Assembly (NCBI GenBank): GCA_004020875.1
Contig: SAPZ01000002.1
Location: forward strand, 434,001-498,000
DNA length: 64,000 nucleotides
Direction of reading: 5' to 3'
Origin: Mesorhizobium sp.
GTDB lineage: Bacteria > Pseudomonadota > Alphaproteobacteria > Rhizobiales > Rhizobiaceae
Both the position numbers and the translations under genes were made by a program. The notes beneath the pieces are model-generated. The model was not told the origin of the DNA. It ran no database searches and saw only the letters and a program-made list of their open reading frames with translations. Below are positions 17,215 through 24,310 of this stretch, piece by piece. Every line of letters begins with the position of its first letter. Positions within the stretch are counted from its first letter, which is position 1.

Positions 17215-17322
17215 ATGGACAGGACCGGCAACGGCGGCACTGGTTTTGAGGCGTTCATGATTCTCATGATCGGCCTTTCCGCGATAGCTGCCAGCATATC
17301 CATCTACTTCACCGGCCTCTAG
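17215..17322 (+). CDS. 35-residue single-helix membrane protein
   Basis: A very short gene starting at ATG 17215 with an ideal AGGGAGGAG site 5 bases upstream. The protein opens with MDRTGNGGTGFEAF and continues with one hydrophobic helix, MILMIGLSAIAASISIYF. It is too short for most gene finders, but the strong ribosome site and clean membrane helix make it credible. The surrounding 16914-17478 region has no other gene. Confidence 0.55.
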   Translation: MDRTGNGGTGFEAFMILMIGLSAIAASISIYFTGL

Positions 17323-17478
17323 GTAGCCCCCGGCAGCACGCGTTCTTCGTCACTGCGCCGAAGCCTGCAAGGCATCATCTCGATAACCGACCTGCATGAG
17401 CTGTCCACCTGGGGAACTCGCTTGCGCACACGCCACAGTTGTGCGATTCTGCTTCTGCAAGTCTTGCGGGGATAGACG

Positions 17479-17709
17479 ATGCTTCACGATACATGCCTAC
17501 GGGCCTATCGCGAAGGCGGATTGGACGCAGTCAACCGCCTTCTCAGAACACAGTTTCCAGCCGATCCTGATCGAGTTCGTGCCATGGAGGATCTTGAAGA
17601 TACGGGTTATTGGTCGATCGCCTGGCACGAGAAAAAACAGCCGAGCGGCGGGATGTATCGCGACTTCGGAAGCGTGAGGGAATACCTTGCTGATGAGGAA
17701 TATCGGTGA
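17479..17709 (+). CDS. hypothetical protein
   Basis: A 76-residue soluble protein from ATG 17479. It contains YREGGLDAVNRLLRTQFPAD and an acidic C-terminus SVREYLADEEYR. Composition is that of a real small protein (balanced charges, Trp/Tyr). No family is recognised. It stands alone with a modest GCGGGGA ribosome site. Confidence 0.5.
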   Translation: MLHDTCLRAYREGGLDAVNRLLRTQFPADPDRVRAMEDLEDTGYWSIAWHEKKQPSGGMYRDFGSVREYLADEEYR

Positions 17710-18017
17710 AGGTGGCGTCCGATAGGCAGCTCGTCGGGCTTGAGGCCCCATCATCTCCACCGCGCATCTCATCCTCCAATCTCTCCGGCGGAATCGAATC
17801 ACGGACTGGACCCAGACGAAAGAGTTTTTCCGCAGCCTGCTAAAGCCCTCACGAAAGCGACAGCGACGTACAATTCGGCGCTGGGCACTTTCGGTGCCAG
17901 CCGGGGGTGCTACCGGGTGAGGATTACATCATTGGCCGCGATGGTCCTTCGCTACTGGCCAAGGCATTTGGCCGAGCAGCAGGATATAAGCCGCTAGAGA
18001 GTGACATCTGATTTTAA
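17710..18017. other. intergenic gap
   Basis: No gene of convincing size. A possible 33-34 residue frame begins at GTG about 17909 and ends in AGYKPLESDI, which resembles the tail GHKPLEMDS of the 16134-16313 product, hinting at a decayed copy of that gene. Otherwise nothing is seen. Confidence 0.3.
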
Positions 18018-18359
18018 TTGGAAGCACGGAACAAATCCAATCCACCGGAGTTGTTAGGAGCTTACGGGGACTTCGCTATGCTCCTTGCCTTGGACGACGC
18101 GATCTCGTCGGCTGTTTTGGCCGGCCGAGGGGCAGATGTGGAAATTTTCGGCATAATCGACCTCGCTAGCAAAAGCGAAACCCGGATGGGACCTATCAGC
18201 TTGGGGCGCGCCATCCAGTTCGTCGCCAACGCGTCGGTGCTCGGTTACGATGTTCGCGGTGCGATGGTGCTCTACGGATTGCCAGGAACGCCAAACCTCA
18301 GGAAATGGGACTGCGACCGCCTTTGGGCTCAATACGGCGGCGCTCTGCTCCAGCCATAG
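18018..18359 (+). CDS. hypothetical protein
   Basis: A 113-residue frame if started at TTG 18018, or 93 residues from ATG 18078, which has GGGGAC upstream and may be the true start. The core MLLALDDAISSAVLAGRGAD and GPISLGRAIQFVANASVLGY is well folded-looking alternating helix and strand. No family is recognised. It precedes the nuclease gene by 50 bases on the same strand. Confidence 0.5.
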   Translation: MEARNKSNPPELLGAYGDFAMLLALDDAISSAVLAGRGADVEIFGIIDLASKSETRMGPISLGRAIQFVANASVLGYDVRGAMVLYGLPGTPNLRKWDCDRLWAQYGGALLQP

Positions 18360-18409
18360 TGGACTTCAATCCTGTTTAAGCGCATCCTCCCGGGCGGGGG
18401 AAAAGGGGC

Positions 18410-19243
18410 TTGGATAGGTTTCGTCGCGATAATCGCTCTGACCAATGGCGGAAGCGCACCGGCGCAAAGCGCTCACGGGCGCGGCGTTGGGCGAGCGTGC
18501 CCCGACGCCTGATCTCCCTCACCGTTGTCGCGGCCGGCGCGCTTGCTGCAATGACTGCGATGAAGCACCCCGACGGCCTACACGAGATCAACCTGCAAAA
18601 CTTGGCCGGCACCAAGCCGGATGCGATCACGGGCGTCGCGTCTGTCATCGACGGCGACACGATCGAGGTCCATGGACAGAGGATCCGCTTCAACGGCATC
18701 GACGCCCCAGAGAGCCGGCAATACTGCGACGGCGCCAAGGGCTTCGAATATCCCTGCGGCCGGCGATCGGCCGAAGCGCTGGATAGTTTCCTGGCGGCCT
18801 CGAGGCCGGTACAATGCACGTTCGTCACTTGGGATCGCTATAACCGCTTCGTCGGTGACTGCCGGCGCGCCGACGGCGCCAGCGTGGCGGCGTGGATGGT
18901 CGAACAAGGCCAGGCGCTTGATTGGCCGCGCTATAGCCATGGAGCCTATGCGCAGCAGCAGGCGAAGGCGGAGGCGGCAAAGATCGGGCTGTGGGTTGGA
19001 AAATTCGACGCCCCATGGGACTGGCGCGCGTCCCACGCCGACGGCGCAGTACCGTCGCCACGCCAGCCGCTCGGCATCATCAGTCGCAAGCTGGTCGCGC
19101 AGAGCGGCTATTCATGCGAGCCGCGGCGCACGTGCAAGCAGATCAGTTCTTGCGACGAGGCCCGGTGGTATCTGCAGAATTGCTCATGGGGCGGCAAGCT
19201 GGATCGCGACAACGACGGCGTGGCGTGCGAGACGCTGTGCTAA
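18410..19243 (+). CDS. thermonuclease (SNase) with excalibur calcium-binding domain
   Basis: A 277-residue protein starting at TTG 18410 behind AAAAGGGG. Residues about 35-55 form a membrane anchor or signal (LISLTVVAAGALAAMTAM). Residues about 75-200 are a staphylococcal-nuclease domain: VIDGDTIEVHGQRIRFNGID, APESRQ and RYNRFVGDC carry the catalytic Asp, Arg and Glu-region residues. The C-terminus is an excalibur domain with cysteine pattern and calcium loop DRDNDGVACE. The enzyme would degrade nucleic acid in the periplasm or outside the cell. Such proteins are frequent in conjugative and accessory regions. Confidence 0.85.
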   Translation: MDRFRRDNRSDQWRKRTGAKRSRARRWASVPRRLISLTVVAAGALAAMTAMKHPDGLHEINLQNLAGTKPDAITGVASVIDGDTIEVHGQRIRFNGIDAPESRQYCDGAKGFEYPCGRRSAEALDSFLAASRPVQCTFVTWDRYNRFVGDCRRADGASVAAWMVEQGQALDWPRYSHGAYAQQQAKAEAAKIGLWVGKFDAPWDWRASHADGAVPSPRQPLGIISRKLVAQSGYSCEPRRTCKQISSCDEARWYLQNCSWGGKLDRDNDGVACETLC

Positions 19244-19364
19244 ATGGGTGCAAACCCAGAAATCAGGCTTTTTGGAGCTTGAGTTCATGCCGAAACGGGC
19301 CTCCGGCAGCCTTCATCATTTTCACGAAGGCCTTGAATTGTGGAGCTTTGTTTACCATTTGCGT

Positions 19365-19509
19365 GTTCCCGTTAGCGCAACAGCGCGGGAACAATCCCCA
19401 CCCTTGACGAGTTTAAACGGTTGCGGTAGCTCTACCGCCGAAACGCCCCTGGCAGTACGCTTCCCCCTCAGCGAGAGCTGATCATAGATGGGGAGCCGAG
19501 CCCAGGGGC
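19365..19509 (+). ncRNA. candidate structured RNA in the leader of the NYN gene
   Basis: Three structured units lie in line. Hairpin 1: GTTCCC (19365-19370) with GGGAAC (19387-19392) and inner GCGC/GCGC. Hairpin 2: GCGGTA (19423-19428) with TACCGC (19433-19438). Unit 3 is nested: GCCCCTGG (19445-19452) with CCAGGGGC (19502-19509), inside it TCCCC/GGGGA (19462-19466/19490-19494), and at its tip TCAGC-GAGA-GCTGA (19468-19481) with a GNRA tetraloop. It ends 20 bases before the NYN start. It may be a cis-regulatory leader or a separate small RNA. No known RNA family is recognised. A short TGGGT-GCAA-ACCCA hairpin at 19245-19258 just after the nuclease gene may end that transcript. Confidence 0.45.
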
Positions 19510-19529
19510 TTCGCATATATGAGCCCTAG

Positions 19530-20354
19530 ATGCACCGGAACCGGTTAGCAGTCTTAATTGATGGCGGCTTCTTTCTAAGGCGCCTCAGGCATCAATTTCC
19601 CGGGATCGATCACACCAATCCTAAGGTCGTCGCTCGCCTCATTCATGCGCACGCCATACGGCATCGCTATCAAAAAACTGGTCGCGACGAGAGCGGTCGG
19701 CACATTTTTGAGAGTTTTGAATTATACCGGATCTTCTACTACGACTGCCCACCATTCTCAAAGAAGATGCACTACCCGGTGACGAAGAAGGCGATCGACT
19801 TCGCGAAAAGCGAGCAAGCTGTTTTCAGAAACACGCTGCATGACGAGCTGCGCAAGAAGCGAAAAGTTGCTCTAAGAATGGGGCACCTACTCGACACGTC
19901 ATCATGGCGTTTGAAGGCATCCACGTTAGCTGCGGTGCTAAAGGACGAAAACACCGAACTTGGCGACGAAGATTTCGAACTGGACACAATCCAGAAAGGG
20001 GTCGACATGAGGCTTGGCCTCGATGTCGCGGCGCTCTCCTACAAACGTCTTGTCGACCAAATAGTCCTGGTGGTTGGGGACAGCGATTTTGTTCCAGCCG
20101 CCAAAATGGCCCGCCGAGAAGGCATAGACATCATTCTGGACCCATTGGGCCAAGCCGTTCACGCACATCTGCACGAACATACGGACGGGGTCCGAACGCC
20201 CCCAATGCCTGCCGTGCCCCCGGTAAAGATCGCAACGCCGCCAGTGGCAGCGCAGAGCAAAAAATCGAAGAAGCCGCCTGCTGCCGTCGAGGCTGCCGAG
20301 CATACTGACGAGATGTGGACTCTGCCCGAAGACGATGACGAGGACGGTCTCTGA
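19530..20354 (+). CDS. NYN-domain (PIN-like) RNase family protein
   Basis: A 274-residue protein. The N-terminus RLAVLIDGGFFLRRLRHQFP carries the first acidic residue of NYN/DUF88 (LabA-like) folds; the second acidic cluster is KGVDMRLGLDVAALSYKRLV and the third is VLVVGDSDFVPAAKMARREG. These three Asp-bearing strands form the metal-dependent nuclease centre of the PIN-like fold. A proline/lysine-rich linker and acidic tail (LPEDDDEDGL) follow. NYN proteins are usually RNases. The leader is unusually structured, so the RNA and protein may be functionally linked, which is inference. The ribosome site is weak. Confidence 0.85.
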   Translation: MHRNRLAVLIDGGFFLRRLRHQFPGIDHTNPKVVARLIHAHAIRHRYQKTGRDESGRHIFESFELYRIFYYDCPPFSKKMHYPVTKKAIDFAKSEQAVFRNTLHDELRKKRKVALRMGHLLDTSSWRLKASTLAAVLKDENTELGDEDFELDTIQKGVDMRLGLDVAALSYKRLVDQIVLVVGDSDFVPAAKMARREGIDIILDPLGQAVHAHLHEHTDGVRTPPMPAVPPVKIATPPVAAQSKKSKKPPAAVEAAEHTDEMWTLPEDDDEDGL

Positions 20355-20760
20355 AAGGTGAAACCGTAGCTTATGTGAAAGCCGCGTGTGGGACGGGCTG
20401 AAAATTAAAGCGAAATCTTAGCTAATCGTTTGATTCCATTGGCGCATGCAGAGGGATCTGGCGTTGGCGTCACCTTGAGCGCTGCGCTCGGTAACGGCAC
20501 GAAATTAAATCAAGCACTTAACATTAAAGGCGCGTTAAACGGCTGCGGGTGGTCGGTAGACTGTTTCGGTCCACGCGAAATGGATTTGGCTCGGGGGATT
20601 GCACGAAACGGGCTCCCGACTCGAACCCCTGAAGTCAGACAACCATCCTATTTATACGCCGTGACCGCAATCCACCGCAGGACTTGATCGGCGCCCTTCC
20701 GGCGGAGATTGATACAATCTAGACCCTGATCTTGAACGGAAGGGTCCCGGCAGCAAGATC
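20355..20760. other. gap upstream of excisionase-like gene
   Basis: No gene is supported. An 85-residue open frame (20430-20687) has uneven composition and no ribosome site. The minus strand near 20596-20650 contains a T-arm-like GGTTCGAGTC with poor surroundings. The gap presumably holds the promoter and possible recombination sites for the integrase module. Confidence 0.35.
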
Positions 20761-21009
20761 ATGAAAAGCGACTCCCTCTCCTATCCTCCTCGTGGCCTCT
20801 CACGCGAAGAAGCCGCCCGATATGTTGGCGTGGGCATAACCAAATTCGACCAGATGGTTGCTGACCGCCGCATGCCGAAGCCGAAGAAAGTTGACGGTCG
20901 CGTGATTTGGGATCGGCTCAAACTCGAAGCGGCCTTTGGCGAACTACCTGGAGACGATGAAGAAAATATCGTCGACTTCCTGTTGCAAGGGAATCATCGC
21001 AGGGAATAG
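20761..21009 (+). CDS. excisionase-like MerR/AlpA-type helix-turn-helix protein
   Basis: An 82-residue DNA-binding protein. GLSREEAARYVGVGITKFDQ and the following MVADRRMPKPKKVDGRVIWD form the helix-turn-helix and wing typical of excisionase/AlpA-like proteins. It sits 12 bases upstream of the integrase gene and is almost surely co-transcribed with it, so it probably acts as recombination directionality factor or regulator of the element. Confidence 0.8.
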   Translation: MKSDSLSYPPRGLSREEAARYVGVGITKFDQMVADRRMPKPKKVDGRVIWDRLKLEAAFGELPGDDEENIVDFLLQGNHRRE

Positions 21010-21021
21010 ATTCATTCTGCC

Positions 21022-22440
21022 ATGACCGACAAATATCCCGGCCTCTCCTCCTACACCGACCGCCATGGCAAAGTTCGCTGGCGCTATCGGACGAAGGAGC
21101 GTGTGGTTAGTCTGCCAGCCCCCAATCAGGCGGGTTTCAAGGAGGCCTACCAAGCGGCGGTCGAGGGCCGGAAAATCCCAAAGGCTCCCGTCGTCCGTAT
21201 GCCCGGAGCCGCCCTGCCCGGCACGTTTGGAGCGGCCTTTCAGCGGTTGAAGATCTCGGTCAAGTGGCTGGCGCTTGACGAAGCCAGCAAGCGCAAGAAC
21301 ACGCAGCTGATCGAAGAGTTCCTGGAACTCCGGGTGGTCGCAGATCACCCGCTCATCTGGCGGGATGTACCGGTAAAGAACCTTCGACGTATACATATTG
21401 AAGAGCTTCTTGGCCGCTTCATCGCCACGCCCCACAAGGCCAAGCATCTGCTGGTGGGCATACGCAAGTTGGTCTATGTCGCGCTGCGGCAAGACTGGAT
21501 CGAAATCGATCCCACAGCGGCGGTCGAATGGCGTCCCGCTTATGCCGGTTGGAAGGCATGGTCGCGCGAGGCGATGGCGCAATTCGAAAACCGTTGGCAG
21601 CTCGGGACCGCCGCACGCACTTGCTATGGTTTGGCGCTCTGGCTCGGCAACCGTCGCGGCGACGTCGCCGGTCTTCGCTGGGATCAAAGGGTCACCCGTC
21701 GTGTCTTCATCGATGGCATCGAGCGTCACTTCGACGGGTTTGATATTGTTCAGGCCAAGAACAAGGGGCGAACTGGCGGTAAGCGGCTTTTCGTGCCGAT
21801 CACACCAATGCTCTCCGAGATTTTGGATGCGGCCGACAGCCGAGGCGAGACCGTGTTGGTCAACGGCTATGGCGAGCCGTTCTCCGCCAAGTCGCTGACT
21901 GGCATGATGGCGCATTGGTGCAAGCTTGCCGGTCTGCCAAAGGGCTTGACCCTGCATGGCTTGCGGAAGTCGCTTGGCGTCTATCTGGCCGAGGCAGAGG
22001 CTTCGACCAGGCAGCTCATGGATGTGCTCGGTCACGACGACATCGATCATGCGGAGCTCTATTCGCGCGAAGCGTCGCAAGTTCGGCTGGCGGTCCAAGG
22101 GATGGATCGAGTCGTGCGCCTGGTGACGCGCAAACCGATGCTTGGCGAACCTGTTGGCGAACCTCGTGGCGAACCACCCTATAAAGCATTGATAAATAAT
22201 GATAATGGTGGGCCCGGAGGGCGCAGCAAGTTTATTGATTTCACTAGTTTTTTCGCGGGCCAAAATCGGAAGCGTTCCCGCACCATTCCGTACCATCCCG
22301 TGGGCGTGAGTTCATTGTTGCCTCATGACCCCGACATGTCTCGTGCAACATTTGCGTCGTTAGCCCTGGCACCATCTCATTCGAAGCGATGGGGTCGCAG
22401 GCTCAAGTCCGCCCACTCCGACCAGAAAAAAGTGGGCTAG
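21022..22440 (+). CDS. tyrosine recombinase / site-specific integrase
   Basis: A 472-residue phage-type integrase. The catalytic domain shows the first Arg in GLALWLGNRRGDVAGLRWD (about residue 210), the HxxR box in LTLHGLRKSLGVYLAEAEAS (about 315), the LGH motif in LMDVLGHDDIDHAELYSRE and the Tyr nucleophile in the same segment (LYSREA). The N-terminal half is a SAM-like core-binding domain. The last 60 residues are unlike normal integrase ends because the frame runs through a tRNA-like sequence at 22361-22424, the likely attachment site. The original stop may lie earlier. With the excisionase gene it marks the edge of an integrated element. Confidence 0.92.
   Translation: MTDKYPGLSSYTDRHGKVRWRYRTKERVVSLPAPNQAGFKEAYQAAVEGRKIPKAPVVRMPGAALPGTFGAAFQRLKISVKWLALDEASKRKNTQLIEEFLELRVVADHPLIWRDVPVKNLRRIHIEELLGRFIATPHKAKHLLVGIRKLVYVALRQDWIEIDPTAAVEWRPAYAGWKAWSREAMAQFENRWQLGTAARTCYGLALWLGNRRGDVAGLRWDQRVTRRVFIDGIERHFDGFDIVQAKNKGRTGGKRLFVPITPMLSEILDAADSRGETVLVNGYGEPFSAKSLTGMMAHWCKLAGLPKGLTLHGLRKSLGVYLAEAEASTRQLMDVLGHDDIDHAELYSREASQVRLAVQGMDRVVRLVTRKPMLGEPVGEPRGEPPYKALINNDNGGPGGRSKFIDFTSFFAGQNRKRSRTIPYHPVGVSSLLPHDPDMSRATFASLALAPSHSKRWGRRLKSAHSDQKKVG
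22361..22424 (+). other. degenerate tRNA-Pro-like 3' part, candidate att site
   Basis: From a D-loop-like AGCCCTGG through GATGGGGTCGCAGG, T-loop CTCAAGT and the end CACTCCGACCA, this stretch resembles the 3' two-thirds of an alphaproteobacterial tRNA-Pro. The 5' acceptor strand is absent and the T-stem and anticodon loop are imperfect, so it is not a working tRNA gene. Its place at the end of an integrase gene is the classic position of an attachment-site duplicate. Confidence 0.55.
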
Positions 22441-22583
22441 CGATCGCGCATTTCCGCTACCTCGCGGATTTCCCCACAGAAATGACAAAGGCTCAATGCG
22501 CTTAGCGCTGGGGTGACGATGTGGCGTGAAATCTATATGGGATTGGGTCATCAGCGAACAACAGGTCGTCAAAGGGGTACCGG

Positions 22584-23369
22584 ATGGGCTGCCTTCCCGC
22601 TCATGGGCGCATCGACTGCACTTTATGTTACAGGGGCGAAGATGTCCTGTTCGATCGTAGTCGTCGAGAGGGTCAGGATTGGCGCATCACTGCTAATCCT
22701 TTATCCTGGGGAAACGCCAACGCCCGGATCATCATTCTCGGATTCTCGAAGGGACCAACCCAAGCCGAGAGCTTTGCAAGGACGCCTCACGACCAGATAG
22801 CTTACAAAGGAAGCCGTCCGAACGTCGGGCGAATTCTGGCACACGTGGGACTTATAAAAGAAGGGTCACGCGAATCCCAGGCGGCCGCGGTCGATTCTAT
22901 GATCGCTGACAGGAACGGGCTGTTCCACTTCGGCTCTCTTATCAGGTGCAGCGTTGAGCGTTACGACCGAGGGGAGCGGCGATGGAAAGGGTCGGGCGGC
23001 GGTATGCTCAATAGATTTGTCGCGACACCGTTCGGCTCTGAGGTTGCCAGGAACTGCGCTTCCAGATTCTTGGTCAACCTCCCGAGGGCAACTAAGCTCG
23101 TCGTGATGTTCGGGATGGGATCACACCAGAGCTACGTCCGGGAGGCACGCACCTTGCTCTCGACCGTTCGCGGCAAAACCATGAGGGAGATCAATGCTGT
23201 GGCCTACGAGGATGACCTCATTACGGTTGTGCATGTGGAACATTTTGCATCACAGGGCGACCTAATCCCCCAGTGGCTCGGCGAAGGGAAATATCGCGAT
23301 CATCCACGAAGCAAGTTCGGCAAGCTTGCCCGCGCTTCGGTTAATCGCGCAATCGATCGGTTCGCCTGA
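22584..23369 (+). CDS. hypothetical protein, weakly uracil-DNA-glycosylase-like
   Basis: A 261-residue protein from ATG 22584 (AAAGGGG upstream). It has an N-terminal TLCYRGEDVLFDRSRREGQD region, then NPLSWGNANARIIILGFSKG, reminiscent of the GxxPG motif strand of uracil-DNA-glycosylase folds, FHFGSLIRCSVERYD, and a late HPRSKFGKLARASVNRAI that could provide the second catalytic segment. The similarity is by pattern only. It is convergent with the STAND genes and just outside the tRNA-like site, so it may be cargo of the defence island. A DNA-repair or nuclease-like function is possible but unproven. Confidence 0.6.
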   Translation: MGCLPAHGRIDCTLCYRGEDVLFDRSRREGQDWRITANPLSWGNANARIIILGFSKGPTQAESFARTPHDQIAYKGSRPNVGRILAHVGLIKEGSRESQAAAVDSMIADRNGLFHFGSLIRCSVERYDRGERRWKGSGGGMLNRFVATPFGSEVARNCASRFLVNLPRATKLVVMFGMGSHQSYVREARTLLSTVRGKTMREINAVAYEDDLITVVHVEHFASQGDLIPQWLGEGKYRDHPRSKFGKLARASVNRAIDRFA

Positions 23370-23615
23370 GTTGGTGATCAGCAGCCGCTGCGGTGGCACC
23401 CCTAGCCGGGGTGCAAAAATTGAATCTTTCCAATGGCCAATCTCAAGAGTGGGACAGATTGGGCCGTCCAGAATCCTTATGTTTTTCGTCGAGGCTGTCT
23501 CACCAAAATCGATCTTGGATAGCTCTGTTTAAAGGCTGTCCGGTTTCAACCGGTCCGCGGGGGGGGTACGGCGACAGGCGTCGCCACCCCGTGGCTCTCG
23601 ACTGCATAACGACGA

Positions 23616-24310
23616 TCAACTATCGCTCTTTGCCAACAATTCCAGATTTTCACGCACGTTTGGTCCCATGCGGATCGATGCAGCCGGCGCAGCTGCAAGC
23701 AGGAGACGCGCAGCATTCGGCAAAGAGCGGTCGCAAGTCCAAAGGACCGCCTCGATCGGCGCGCCGTTGACGGCAGGCGCCGCCAGCCGGAAGCGCCCTT
23801 CTCCTACAAGCTCAGACCACTTGTGGAAGATCCAGCAAACCAGCGGCTCGGCCACCCCGCTTTGCAGCTTCGAGGCGCGAACATGGAAAAGCATCCATGC
23901 GCCGGCCCACCAAAGCAGGTCGGGCTCGCCCGTCAAATCGCGGCGAAGGGTATCGACGGAAATTGCGGCCCCGTGGCGATCGGTGCTGATCGTTTGATGC
24001 TGGCCAGCCATTCGCTCGAGAAGGGGATGCAAGCCAGCAACCTCCTTCGTGCCCAAGCCGGCTTGAATTATGGTATCCACAGCGTCGAACGCGCCTGCAA
24101 GTGCCGCTGCGATAGAGAAGCTGAGCAGCATGTCCTCAGCTCCTCGCAAAACCTCAGGATCTGCCTTGTTATCTATGATCGCCGGCGGGACAACGCCGCG
24201 CTCGGGGTTTTGCAGCTGCTGGCCAAGGTCGCGTCCACCGCCTGCTCTGACTATTGCGGCCATTGCCGCGTGATGGCGCAGCAGCAGCACGAAAATCGTT
24301 CGCGTTATGA
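23616..24310 (-). pseudogene. out-of-frame C-terminal continuation of the STAND gene at 24169-27618
   Basis: This frame, +1 relative to the upstream gene, has good coding composition from about 24310 to the TGA at 23616: VVPPAIIDNKADPEVLRGAE, then FSIAAALAGAFDAVDTIIQA and LLWWAGAWMLFHVRASKLQS. The in-frame tail of the upstream gene over 24169-24310 is instead Arg/Ala/Pro-rich (SRRWTRPWPAAAKPRARRCP), as expected for out-of-frame reading of GC-rich coding DNA. The switch lies near an ATTTTC and GCT-repeat tract at about 24290-24310. Joined, the protein would have about 1,330 residues. Cause may be mutation, sequencing error or, less likely, programmed frameshifting. Confidence 0.65.

Noticed and set aside
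17909..18000. 34-residue frame starting at GTG
   Set aside because: Too short with no ribosome site; mentioned only as a possible decayed copy of the 16134 peptide gene.
20596..20650. tRNA-like T-arm GGTTCGAGTC on the minus strand
   Set aside because: No acceptor, D-arm or anticodon arm could be folded around it.
20944..22296. 450-residue minus-strand frame
   Set aside because: Antisense to the integrase with catalytic motifs; no family features of its own.
22365..22376. CC-x-GGCACCATC similarity to the guaA 3' end, possible attL
   Set aside because: It is in inverted orientation relative to the guaA site and ends after 11 of 12 bases, within a tRNA-like sequence; likely chance.
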